The translations under genes and the position numbers were made by a program. Shown here piece by piece: positions 24,446 through 33,222 of a stretch of DNA of 64,000 nucleotides (its first letter is position 1; every line of letters begins with the position of its first letter). Source of the stretch: Pseudomonas sp. SJZ074 (GTDB lineage Bacteria; Pseudomonadota; Gammaproteobacteria; Pseudomonadales; Pseudomonadaceae); contig NZ_VIUE01000028.1 of assembly GCF_007828215.1 (NCBI RefSeq), positions 1 to 64,000 of the forward strand, read 5' to 3'. A model generated the notes under the pieces. It ran no database searches, was not told where the DNA came from, and was given only the letters and a program-made list of their open reading frames with translations.

Positions 24446-24536
24446 GGGTCCTCCAAAATAGGCGCGACATGCTAGCACGGGGTATGGTGGGGGGTGGTCC
24501 GGATGCGACGAAGTCCTCTTTCCCTTTGTGGGAGCG

Positions 24537-24616
24537 AGCCTGCTCGCGATAGCGGTCTGTCAGTTGACATCGATGCCGGCTGATCTGGCGCTATCGCGAG
24601 CAGGCTCGCTCCCACA
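24537..24616. repeat. REPIN, GGGAGCGAGCCTGCTCGCGA class
   Basis: Two complete inverted units separated by about 40 bases, between the hypothetical gene and the dehydrogenase gene. Confidence 0.92.
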
Positions 24617-24636
24617 GGGGGGCGTGCTGGGTTGGC

Positions 24637-25626
24637 TTAGTCGTTCACCAGGTTTTGCGGCGTGCCGTTCGCCCAGGCCGCGATGTTGTCCAGGGTGGTC
24701 GTGGCGATTGCGTCCAGCGCTTCATGGGTCAGGAACGCCTGGTGCGCGGTGACCACCACGTTGGGGAAGGTCAGCAGCCGTGCCAGCACGTCGTCCTGCA
24801 AGGGCTGGTCGGAGCGATCCTTGAAAAACAGCTGGGCCTCTTCCTCATAGACGTCCAACCCCAGATAGCCCAACTGACCGCTTTTCAGCGCTTCGATCAG
24901 GGCCGGTGTATCCACCAGGCCGCCGCGCCCGGTGTTGATCAGCATGGCGCCGGGTTGCATGGTCGCCAGCGAGTCGGCGTTGATCAGGTGCCGGCTTTGC
25001 TCGTTCAGCGGGCAGTGCAGGCTGATGATCTGTGCTTGCGCCAGCAGATCGGCCAGGGGCAAGTAACGGGCTCCCAGGGTTTCGACCTGAGGGTTGGGAT
25101 AGGGGTCGTAAGCCAGCAAGTGGCAGCCGAAGCCGGCCATGATCCGCGCGAATGTCGCGCCGATCTGTCCAGTACCGACCACCCCGACCGTCTTGCCCAC
25201 CAGGTCGAATCCGGTCAGACCATGGAGGCTGAAGTTGCCGTCGCGGGTGCGGTTGTAGGCACGGTGCAGGCAGCGATTGAGCGCCATGATCAGCGCCACC
25301 GCATGTTCGGCCACTGCATGGGGCGAGTAGGCCGGCACCCGGACGATACTCAATCCCAGGCGCCTGGCGGCGGGCAGGTCGACATGGTTGTAGCCGGCCG
25401 AGCGTAGGGCGATCAACCGGGTTCCACCGTTTGCCAACCGTTCCAACACTGGGGCGCTCAGGTCATCGTTGATGAATGCGCACACCACCTCGTGCCGCTC
25501 GGCCAGGGCCACGGTGTCCAGGTTCAAGCGGGCCGGCTGGAATTGCAGTTCAACGTCGGCGGGCCGCGGGGCCTTGGTGAAGCTGTCTCGATCGTAGGTC
25601 TGGCTGCTGAAAAGAATCACGCGCAT
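24637..25626 (-). CDS. ldhA: D-2-hydroxyacid dehydrogenase, LdhA-like
   Basis: A 329-residue NAD-dependent D-2-hydroxyacid dehydrogenase, most like fermentative D-lactate dehydrogenase. The Rossmann motif GTGQIGATFARIMAGFG, HCPLNEQSRHLIN, NTGRGGLVDTPALIEALKSG and GLDVYEEE are seen. The catalytic Arg lies in IALRSAGYNHVD, and the His in VVTAHQAFLTHEAL. In pseudomonads it can reduce pyruvate under low oxygen. It is a single gene downstream of gacS on the same strand. Confidence 0.9.
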   Translation of the reverse strand: MRVILFSSQTYDRDSFTKAPRPADVELQFQPARLNLDTVALAERHEVVCAFINDDLSAPVLERLANGGTRLIALRSAGYNHVDLPAARRLGLSIVRVPAYSPHAVAEHAVALIMALNRCLHRAYNRTRDGNFSLHGLTGFDLVGKTVGVVGTGQIGATFARIMAGFGCHLLAYDPYPNPQVETLGARYLPLADLLAQAQIISLHCPLNEQSRHLINADSLATMQPGAMLINTGRGGLVDTPALIEALKSGQLGYLGLDVYEEEAQLFFKDRSDQPLQDDVLARLLTFPNVVVTAHQAFLTHEALDAIATTTLDNIAAWANGTPQNLVND

Positions 25627-25693
25627 GGCGGCCTCCTGGCACTTTGAAGGGTGTCAGTCTAGCTGCCATCACCCGTGTGCCTGTTGTCCTGGA

Positions 25694-28444
25694 TCAGGCG
25701 CTGATGCGTGCCTCGCTGGCCAGGCGATCGATGGCGCGATCCAGGTCTTCCAGGGCGGCCGCGGCCTTGGGATCCTGTTGCTTGAGCAGGGTTTCGCTGC
25801 GCTGGCAGGCGGCGCGCAATTGCGGAACGCCGCAGTAGCGTGTGGCGCCGTGCAGGCGATGAACCCGCTCGACCAGGGCATTGTGGTCGTTGGCCTCGCT
25901 GGCCTGGCGAATCGCTTCGCGGTCGGCTTCCAGGGAGGCCAGCAGCATCGCCAGCATGTCTGCCGCCAGGTCGGCCTTGCCGGCGGCCAGGCGCAGACCT
26001 TCTTCGGGATCGAGCACCAGCAGCTCACTGCCGCCCTGGGCGTCGAAGCCTCGCTCCGGGGATTGATTGCGCAGGGCCAGGCCGGTCCATTTGAGCACCA
26101 CCTGGGCCAGTTGCCGCTCGCTGATGGGTTTGGTCAGGTAGTCGTCCATGCCGCTTTGCAGCAGGGCGCGTTTTTCGTTGGCCATGGCATGGGCGGTGAG
26201 GGCGACAATCGGCAGCGGCGTGCAGTGCCGCTCGCTTTCCCATTGGCGGATGGCCTCGGTACTCTGGCGACCGTCCATGCCGGGCATCTGCACGTCCATC
26301 AGGACCAGGTCGAAGGTTTCCTTCTGCACGGCCTGGACCGCGGCATAGCCGCTTTCCACTGCCAGCACTTTGGCGCCCATGTCTTCGAGCAGGGTTTGCA
26401 CCAGCAGCAGGTTGGCCGGGTTGTCGTCCACGCACAGGACCTTGGGCGCGCGGCTGGCCACCGGTTCGTTGGGTTCGTTGCGCGGCGGGCGCGGGTTGAC
26501 CAGGTCGGACAGCGAGCGGCGCAACTTGCGGGTACAGGCCGGCTTGGCCTGCAACTGGCTGTGGGGGTTGGGCACTGAGAGGTGGTACAGGGTCTGCTCG
26601 GTGGTCGGGCACAGCACCAGAACTTTGCAGCCAAGGTGCTCCAGGTCCCAGATGTGCTGGTTGAGGCGTTCCGGCGGCATGTCGTTGCTGGTGATGCCCA
26701 GCACGGCCAGGTCGATGGCCTGGTCGGTCTGGTGGGCGATGGTCACGCCATTGGTCAGGTTTTCCAGGGTATTGAACGGCGTCACCTGCAAGCCACAGTC
26801 TTCGAGCTGATGCTGCAAGGCCTGGCGGGCCAGGTCGTGGTTTTCCAACAGGGCCACATGACGACCCAGCAACGGTGGGCCGGGCAGGTCCTCGGCGTCG
26901 TCACGGGTTTTGGGCAGGCGCAGGCTGATCCAGAATTCCGAGCCTTCGCCGGGTGTGCTGTCGACCCCGATCTCGCCGCCCATCTGTTCCACCAGACGTT
27001 TGGAAATCACCAGGCCCAAGCCGGTGCCGCCCGGTTGCCGCGACAGCGAATTGTCGGCCTGGCTGAATGCCTGGAAGAGTGCCCGCACGTCCTGGTTCGA
27101 CAGGCCGATCCCGGTGTCCTGGATGCTGATGCGCAATTGCACGCTGTCTTCGTGTTCGTCTTCGAGCATGGCCCGGGCGACGATGGTGCCCTCGCGGGTG
27201 AACTTGATGGCGTTGCTCACCAGATTGGTAAGGATCTGCTTGAGTCGCAGCGGATCGCCCACCAGCGACAACGGTGTGTCGCGGTAGACCAGGCTCACCA
27301 GCTCCAACTGTTTGGCATGGGCGGCTGGGGCGAGGATGGTCAGGGTGTCCTGCAACAGGTCCCGCAGGTTGAACGGGATGCTGTCGAGCACCAGCTTGCC
27401 GGCCTCGATCTTCGAAAAATCGAGGATCTCGTTGATGATGCCCAGCAGGCTGTCGGCGGACTTTTCGATGGTGCCCAGATAATCGAGCTGGCGCGGGGTC
27501 AGTTCGCTCTTCTGCAGCAGGTGCGTGAAGCCGAGGATGCCATTGAGGGGCGTACGGATTTCATGGCTCATGTTCGCCAGGAATTCGGACTTGATCCGGC
27601 TGGCCTCCAGGGCCTCCTTGCGGGTCAGGTCCAGCTCGATGTTCTGGATCTCGATGGTTTCCAGGTTCTGGCGCACGTCTTCGGTGGCCTGGTCGATGCT
27701 GTGCTGCAATTCTTCCTGGGCGTTCTGCAAGGTGCCGGCCATGCGGTTGATGCCTGACGCCAGCTCATCCAGCTCCTGGCTGCCCAGCGGGGGCAGGCGG
27801 GTTTCCAGGTGACCATCCTTGAGCTGCGCCACGGCCAGCTTGATCTGGCTCAGCGGTCGGTTGATCGTGCGGCCCATGCGTAGGGCCAGCAAGCCGGTCA
27901 GGCCCAGGCCGGCGGTAATCAGCAACAGGCTGGCAAACAGGCTGCGGTAACCGCGCAGCAACATGCCGCTGTGGGACAACTCCAGCTCGACCCAGCCCAG
28001 CAGGCGGTCGGCTTCTTCGGGAATCAGTTCGCCGGCGAGGTTGCGATGCTTGCCGAATACTGGCAGCAGGTAACGCGTGGCATCGTTGCCGGTACGTTGC
28101 AGCAGTTGGGCACTGTTGCCCTCCGGTGCACGGTTGAGCATGGTCGGGCCGGCGTGGGCCAGGGGCGTGCGGTCGGGGGCGAGGAAGGTCACGGCGCGCA
28201 CGTCCGTCTGTTCGAGGGATTGGGTGGCGATGCGCTCCAGCAAATCGCTGTCCTGGCGACTCATGGCCGGGGCGACCAGCGGGGCAAGCTGTTCGGCGAT
28301 CATCTCGCCACGCTGCAGCAACTGGGCATGCAGGTCCGCTTGCTGCATCCAGGTGAAATAGCCGCCCAGGACCAGCGCCATCAGGCTGGTCGGCAACAAG
28401 GTCAGCAACAGCACGCGGCCTTTGATTCCCAGTTTCTTCAGCAC
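25694..28444 (-). CDS. gacS: Global hybrid sensor kinase GacS
   Basis: GacS phosphorylates GacA and so drives the Rsm small RNAs controlling secondary metabolism and biofilm. The 916-residue product has two membrane segments flanking a periplasmic loop (about residues 10-185) and a HAMP domain. A HisKA domain follows with the His near 294 (NMSHEIRTPLNGILGFTHLL), then HATPase_c (NLVSNAIKFT, GGTGLGLVISKRLV). A receiver domain has its Asp near 717 (DLVLMDVQMPGMDG), and a C-terminal HPt domain has its His near 863 (RVHRLHGATRYC). A GTG start (VLKKLGIKGR) follows GGAGACAAGT; an ATG five codons upstream is the alternative. All phosphorelay sites are intact. Confidence 0.96.
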   Translation of the reverse strand: MLKKLGIKGRVLLLTLLPTSLMALVLGGYFTWMQQADLHAQLLQRGEMIAEQLAPLVAPAMSRQDSDLLERIATQSLEQTDVRAVTFLAPDRTPLAHAGPTMLNRAPEGNSAQLLQRTGNDATRYLLPVFGKHRNLAGELIPEEADRLLGWVELELSHSGMLLRGYRSLFASLLLITAGLGLTGLLALRMGRTINRPLSQIKLAVAQLKDGHLETRLPPLGSQELDELASGINRMAGTLQNAQEELQHSIDQATEDVRQNLETIEIQNIELDLTRKEALEASRIKSEFLANMSHEIRTPLNGILGFTHLLQKSELTPRQLDYLGTIEKSADSLLGIINEILDFSKIEAGKLVLDSIPFNLRDLLQDTLTILAPAAHAKQLELVSLVYRDTPLSLVGDPLRLKQILTNLVSNAIKFTREGTIVARAMLEDEHEDSVQLRISIQDTGIGLSNQDVRALFQAFSQADNSLSRQPGGTGLGLVISKRLVEQMGGEIGVDSTPGEGSEFWISLRLPKTRDDAEDLPGPPLLGRHVALLENHDLARQALQHQLEDCGLQVTPFNTLENLTNGVTIAHQTDQAIDLAVLGITSNDMPPERLNQHIWDLEHLGCKVLVLCPTTEQTLYHLSVPNPHSQLQAKPACTRKLRRSLSDLVNPRPPRNEPNEPVASRAPKVLCVDDNPANLLLVQTLLEDMGAKVLAVESGYAAVQAVQKETFDLVLMDVQMPGMDGRQSTEAIRQWESERHCTPLPIVALTAHAMANEKRALLQSGMDDYLTKPISERQLAQVVLKWTGLALRNQSPERGFDAQGGSELLVLDPEEGLRLAAGKADLAADMLAMLLASLEADREAIRQASEANDHNALVERVHRLHGATRYCGVPQLRAACQRSETLLKQQDPKAAAALEDLDRAIDRLASEARISA

Positions 28445-28658
28445 ACTTGTCTCCTGCATCCAGCGGTCCGATCGACTTCGCGCGCATCCGGCACGCAATA
28501 CCTGCGCAGTGTAGCGATTTGCAGGCGGGCGATCTTCGTAAAATTCATGTCGCCGTGCATCCGTACTGCCGGGTGTATCGGTGTAGCGATGCACGGCAGT
28601 TGCCTCATGGGAGGCGATCTTGAATAATTTGGCAACTGAGAAATATTTGCAGATAGTC

Positions 28659-29381
28659 ATGAATCCCATTCCCGTCGGTCGTCCGCGCATTCTTTCCATC
28701 GAAGACGATCCCGTACTGGGCGCCTATGTCCACGAGCACCTGGGCCGCAGCGGGTTCGACGTGACCTGGTGCCAGAACGGCCAAGAAGGCCTGGACGTTG
28801 CCAATCGCCAGGCTTTCGACGTAGTGCTCATGGACATCCTGCTGCCGGGCCTGGATGGGCTCGCGGTGCTGACCCGTTTGCGCCAGAGCCATTCGACCCC
28901 GGTCGTACTGATGTCTGCCCTGGGGGCCGAAGCCGACCGCATCAGTGGTTTTCGCCTCGGTGCCGACGATTACCTGCCCAAGCCCTTCAGCATGGCTGAG
29001 CTGCACGTGCGTATCGAAGCCATCCTGCGCCGGGTGGCCCTGGATCGGCGTCCGGCGCCGGTGTTGCCGGTGCATCAGGCCCAGGGGCTGGATTTCGATG
29101 AAGAACGCTGTGACGTGCAAGTTGCCGGGCAGCTGGCCGGGCTGACCCGCAGCGAGTACCGCCTGCTGGAAGTCCTGCACCGCAGCGGCGACGAAGTGCT
29201 GAGCAAGGCCTTCCTTTATCAGCACGTCCTGCAACGTGGCTATGCGCCCCACGACCGCAGCCTGGACATGCACGTCAGCCAGATCCGTCGCAAGCTCAAG
29301 GCCATCGGTTACACCGCGCGGGAAGTGCGCACGGTATGGGGCAAGGGGTATGTCTTGAGTGCCGTCGATGAAATGGTCTGA
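28659..29381 (+). CDS. OmpR-family response regulator divergent from gacS
   Basis: A 240-residue regulator with the receiver Asp near residue 59 (FDVVLMDILLPGLDG), Lys in DDYLPKPFSM, and a winged-helix domain (GLTRSEYRLLEVLHRS ... DMHVSQIRRKLKAIG). It occupies the position of pirR between gacS and cysM in P. aeruginosa, but no siderophore receptor gene follows here. The ATG (MNPIPVGRPR) was chosen from protein shape. A TTG 39 bases upstream has a much better ribosome-binding site (GGAGG) and could be the true start. It overlaps the kinase gene. Confidence 0.88.
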   Translation: MNPIPVGRPRILSIEDDPVLGAYVHEHLGRSGFDVTWCQNGQEGLDVANRQAFDVVLMDILLPGLDGLAVLTRLRQSHSTPVVLMSALGAEADRISGFRLGADDYLPKPFSMAELHVRIEAILRRVALDRRPAPVLPVHQAQGLDFDEERCDVQVAGQLAGLTRSEYRLLEVLHRSGDEVLSKAFLYQHVLQRGYAPHDRSLDMHVSQIRRKLKAIGYTAREVRTVWGKGYVLSAVDEMV

Positions 29382-30768
29382 TCTGCCCCCACGGCATTCA
29401 CTGTTCTGGAAACTGGCGTGCCTGCTGGTGGCGTTCTGTCTGTTGATGATCTGGCTGAGCTGGTCCTGGGGACGCTACATGGAGCAGCGCAACCAGTTCC
29501 TCTCGGACGAGGCCCGAGGCACCCTCACGCGTTATGCCGCCGAGGCCGAGCAGGCTTGGCTAGGCGGCAGCCAGGCAGGTGTCGATCGGTGGTTACAAAG
29601 CATGCAACAGCGGGAAGCCAGTTGGGTCGGCGTCATCGGTGCGGACTTGCAGTCCCTGAGCGAGCATCCGCTGACGGATAAGGAAATCGAACGCCTGACG
29701 TTCCTGCGAGGGCTCGACTGGCCCATCCACCGCAAAGGCCGGCCGTGGCTGCGGGTACCGTTTCCCGAGGATCCGTCCGCTGGCAGCCTGGTAATCGAAT
29801 TGCCTGAGCGTTTCCTGCCGGGACGATATCGGGTGTTCTGGCGGGTGATTACCAATGGCGTGATTCCCGGTCTGTTCACCTTGTTGCTGTGCGTCGGCCT
29901 GTATCGCTTGCTGGTGGTGCCGCTCAATCAACTGCGCGAGCAGGCCAATGCCTGGCGCGTCGATCAGTTGAACGTGCGCCTGCCCAGTCGCACCACCGAC
30001 CGGAGCGACGAGTTGGGTGAGCTGGGGCGTGCGTTCGATCACATGGCCGAACGGCTGCAGTCGACCGTCATCCTGCAACAGCAACTGCTGCGCGACCTGT
30101 CCCACGAATTGCGCACACCCCTGAGTCGCTTGCAGGTCGCCAGCGAAAGCGAGCAAGCGCTCGATTCCTTGCGTGAGCGGGTCACCCGGGAAGTCGAGGG
30201 CATGCAGCGGTTGGTGGAGGACACCTTGCAACTGGCCTGGCTCGACGCCGACCGTGCGCCGCTGCCTGGGGAAGCCATCCAGATCCAGGCGTTGTGGGAA
30301 ATGCTCACGGAAAATGCCTGCTACGAAAGTGCCTGGCCCGCCAGCCAACTGCATTGCGCCGTAGCGGCCGGCTGTTGGGTGCAGGGCAACCTCAATACCC
30401 TGGCCCAGGCCCTGGAAAATATCCTGCGTAATGCCATCCGCCATTCCCCGTCCGATGGCATCGTGCGCCTGGACGGCCGACGCGAAGGCGCCTTCTGGCA
30501 TCTGTGGCTGGAGGACGAAGGCGGCGGGGTGGCGGAGCAGGACCTGCGGCGTATCTTCGATCCTTTCACCCGCCTCGATGGCTCCCGTCCCGGCGATGGC
30601 GGCTTTGGCCTGGGCCTGAGCATCGCGCGCAACGCGGTGCAGCGCCAGGGCGGGCGGATGTGGGCGGAGAATGGTGAGCGAGGGTTGCGGTTGAATCTGT
30701 GGCTGATGGCCGATGCCAAGCCCACCGCCACAGAGGGCATTGGCAGACCTTATTCCTTTAAGCCATAA
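29368..30768 (+). CDS. Sensor histidine kinase paired with the preceding regulator
   Basis: A 466-residue kinase overlapping the regulator gene by 14 bases. Two membrane segments (WKLACLLVAFCLLMIWLSWS and TNGVIPGLFTLLLCVGLYRL) enclose a periplasmic domain of about 120 residues. A HAMP linker (RLPSRTTDRSDELGELGRAF), HisKA with His near residue 246 (DLSHELRTPLSRL) and HATPase_c (NILRNAIRHS, DEGGGVAEQDL, FGLGLSIARN) follow. A GTG three codons earlier is an alternative start. The signal is unknown; by position it corresponds to PirS. Confidence 0.88.
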   Translation: MKWSDLPPRHSLFWKLACLLVAFCLLMIWLSWSWGRYMEQRNQFLSDEARGTLTRYAAEAEQAWLGGSQAGVDRWLQSMQQREASWVGVIGADLQSLSEHPLTDKEIERLTFLRGLDWPIHRKGRPWLRVPFPEDPSAGSLVIELPERFLPGRYRVFWRVITNGVIPGLFTLLLCVGLYRLLVVPLNQLREQANAWRVDQLNVRLPSRTTDRSDELGELGRAFDHMAERLQSTVILQQQLLRDLSHELRTPLSRLQVASESEQALDSLRERVTREVEGMQRLVEDTLQLAWLDADRAPLPGEAIQIQALWEMLTENACYESAWPASQLHCAVAAGCWVQGNLNTLAQALENILRNAIRHSPSDGIVRLDGRREGAFWHLWLEDEGGGVAEQDLRRIFDPFTRLDGSRPGDGGFGLGLSIARNAVQRQGGRMWAENGERGLRLNLWLMADAKPTATEGIGRPYSFKP

Positions 30769-30848
30769 CCTCCACACTTTGCGTGATATGGCCGAGCAGG
30801 GTTTGCCGGTATGATAGGCGCCCCCGCAGCCCGGATTGCGAATACGCC

Positions 30849-31751
30849 ATGACTGTGCAATACCCCACCATCGCCGATTGCGTCGGCAACACTCCGCTGG
30901 TCCGTTTGCAGCGCCTGCCTGGCGTGACCAGCAATACGCTTTTGCTCAAGCTCGAAGGGAACAACCCGGCGGGTTCGGTCAAGGACCGGCCGGCGCTGTC
31001 GATGATTACCCGTGGCGAGTTGCGCGGGCAGATCCAGCCCGGCGATACCCTGATCGAGGCGACCTCCGGCAACACCGGGATTGCCCTGGCGATGGCGGCG
31101 GCGATCAAGGGCTACAAGATGATCCTGATCATGCCTGACAACTCCAGTGCCGAGCGCAAGGCGGCGATGACCGCTTACGGCGCCGAGTTGATCCTCGTCA
31201 CCAAGGATGAGGGCATGGAAGGCGCCCGTGACCTGGCCGAGCGAATGCAGGCCGAGGGGCGTGGCAAGGTGCTCGACCAATTCGCCAACGGCGACAACCC
31301 CGAGGCCCACTACACCACCACCGGTCCCGAGATCTGGCGCCAGACCGACGGCACCATCACCCATTTCGTCAGCTCGATGGGCACCACCGGTACCATCATG
31401 GGCACTTCGCGCTACCTGAAGGAAAAGAACCCGAATGTGCAGATCGTCGGCCTGCAGCCGATGGAAGGCGCGTCGATCCCCGGCATCCGCCGCTGGCCCG
31501 AGGAATATCTGCCGAAGATCTACCAGGCCGACCGTGTGGACCGCATCATCGACATGGCCCAGAGCGAAGCCGAGGACGTGACCCGGCGCCTGGCCCGCGA
31601 GGAAGGCATATTCTGCGGCGTATCGTCCGGCGGTGCCGTGGCGGGCATGCTGCGCTTGTCGAAGGAAGTTGAAAACGCAGTGATCGTCGCGATCATCTGC
31701 GACCGCGGCGATCGCTACCTGTCCACCGGCATTTTCGACGCGCCCAACTGA
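30849..31751 (+). CDS. cysM: Cysteine synthase B
   Basis: A PLP enzyme making cysteine from O-acetylserine with sulfide or thiosulfate. The 300-residue protein has the lysine for PLP in NPAGSVKDRPAL, the substrate loop EATSGNTGIALAM, the glycine-rich phosphate cup SMGTTGTIMGTSRY, and GVSSGGAVAGM. The length and sequence fit CysM rather than CysK. Its stop overlaps the rlmD start by one base (TGATG), so the two are coupled. Confidence 0.94.
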   Translation: MTVQYPTIADCVGNTPLVRLQRLPGVTSNTLLLKLEGNNPAGSVKDRPALSMITRGELRGQIQPGDTLIEATSGNTGIALAMAAAIKGYKMILIMPDNSSAERKAAMTAYGAELILVTKDEGMEGARDLAERMQAEGRGKVLDQFANGDNPEAHYTTTGPEIWRQTDGTITHFVSSMGTTGTIMGTSRYLKEKNPNVQIVGLQPMEGASIPGIRRWPEEYLPKIYQADRVDRIIDMAQSEAEDVTRRLAREEGIFCGVSSGGAVAGMLRLSKEVENAVIVAIICDRGDRYLSTGIFDAPN

Positions 31752-33121
31752 TGGCCAAGCATGAAAGAGGCTTGCGCTTCCAGCCCAGCGGCGGAAGCCG
31801 GGCGCCACAGGTGCCGACCGGCAAAAAACAGCGCCTGGTCATCGAGCGCCTGGCCAACGATGGTCGGGGCATCGCGTTTGTCGACGGGCGTACCTGGTTC
31901 GTCATCGGTGCCCTGGCTGGCGAAGAGGTCGAGGCGCGGGTGCTGGGTGCCCATGGCAAGGTGGTCGAGGCACGCACCGAACGAGTATTCCAGGCCAGCG
32001 AACTGCGCCGTGCCGCGCCCTGCATCCATGCCGGTCGATGTGGTGGTTGCAGCGTTCAGCATCTGCCCCACGACGAACAGCTCGCCCTGAAACAGCGCAT
32101 GCTCGCCGAGCAATTGTCGCGGGTTGCCGTTGTGGTGCCGGAGGAATGGGCCGCGCCGCTGAGCGGGCCGGAGTTCGCTTACCGGCGCCGGGCCCGCGTG
32201 GCGGTGCGCTGGGATCAGAAAGCCAGGAAGCTCGAGGTTGGTTTCCGTGCCGTCGGCAGCCAGGAGATTGTCGCCATCGGTGATTGCCCTGTGCTGGTAC
32301 AGCCTTTGCAGCCGATCATGAGCCGCTTGCCGGACATGCTCCGCCGCTTGAGCAAACCCCAGGCGCTGGGGCATGTGGAATTGTTCGCCGGCTCGTCCCT
32401 GGCGGTATTGCTGCGGCACATGGCGCCGCTGTCGGAAGCCGACCTGACGATCCTCAAGGATTTCTGCGCATTCCATGGCGCCCAACTGTGGCTGCACGGC
32501 GAAGGTGAGCCGCAACCGGTCGACGCTGGGTTGACCCTGGGCTATCGCCTGGACACCTGGGAGCTGGACCTGGCTTATCGGCCGGGGGATTTCATTCAGG
32601 TGAACGCCGGGATCAACGAGGCGATGATCGCCCAGGCGCTACAGTGGCTGGCGCCGCGAGCCGAGGAGCGGGTGCTGGATCTGTTCTGCGGCCTGGGCAA
32701 CTTTGCCTTGCCGTTGGCCCGGTGCGTGCGCGAGGTAGTGGCCGTGGAGGGCGTACAGGCCATGGTGGATCGCGCGGCGGCCAATGCCCTCAGCAACAAT
32801 TTGCATAACACTGCCTTTTTTCAGGCCGATTTATCCCAGCCACTGGCGGGTGCCGAATGGATCGGCGAAGGCTTTTCTGCGGTACTCTTGGACCCACCCC
32901 GTGACGGTGCTTTCGAGGTGGTGCGCAAGCTGGCGTCCCTGGGCGCCAAACGGTTGGTTTATGTATCGTGCAACCCGGCAACTTTGGCCCGGGACACGGT
33001 CGAATTGATCAAGCAGGGCTACCGGTTAAAACGTGCCGGGATTCTCGATATGTTTCCTCAGACGGCGCATGTCGAGGCCATGGCGTTATTTGAAGCGAGC
33101 CAGGATGGCTTGTCCGACTGA
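31751..33121 (+). CDS. rlmD: 23S rRNA (uracil-1939-C5)-methyltransferase RlmD
   Basis: Methylates U1939 of 23S rRNA using S-adenosylmethionine. The 456-residue enzyme begins with a TRAM-like domain (VIERLANDGRGIAFVDGRTWFV), then iron-sulfur cysteines (CIHAGRCGGCSVQH plus a later GDCPVL cysteine). The SAM motif is LDLFCGLGNFALPLA and the catalytic cysteine lies in VYVSCNPATLARD. Translation is coupled to cysM. relA follows after about 100 bases. Confidence 0.95.
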   Translation: MAKHERGLRFQPSGGSRAPQVPTGKKQRLVIERLANDGRGIAFVDGRTWFVIGALAGEEVEARVLGAHGKVVEARTERVFQASELRRAAPCIHAGRCGGCSVQHLPHDEQLALKQRMLAEQLSRVAVVVPEEWAAPLSGPEFAYRRRARVAVRWDQKARKLEVGFRAVGSQEIVAIGDCPVLVQPLQPIMSRLPDMLRRLSKPQALGHVELFAGSSLAVLLRHMAPLSEADLTILKDFCAFHGAQLWLHGEGEPQPVDAGLTLGYRLDTWELDLAYRPGDFIQVNAGINEAMIAQALQWLAPRAEERVLDLFCGLGNFALPLARCVREVVAVEGVQAMVDRAAANALSNNLHNTAFFQADLSQPLAGAEWIGEGFSAVLLDPPRDGAFEVVRKLASLGAKRLVYVSCNPATLARDTVELIKQGYRLKRAGILDMFPQTAHVEAMALFEASQDGLSD

Positions 33122-33222
33122 CCCGTTCGTGCCAACCCGCCACAGCCCTGGGCGGAAACACGGGCAACGAAGGTCAGCGATGTTGACGCATTGAATCTGC
33201 GTCGTAGGGAAGGTAAGTAAAG

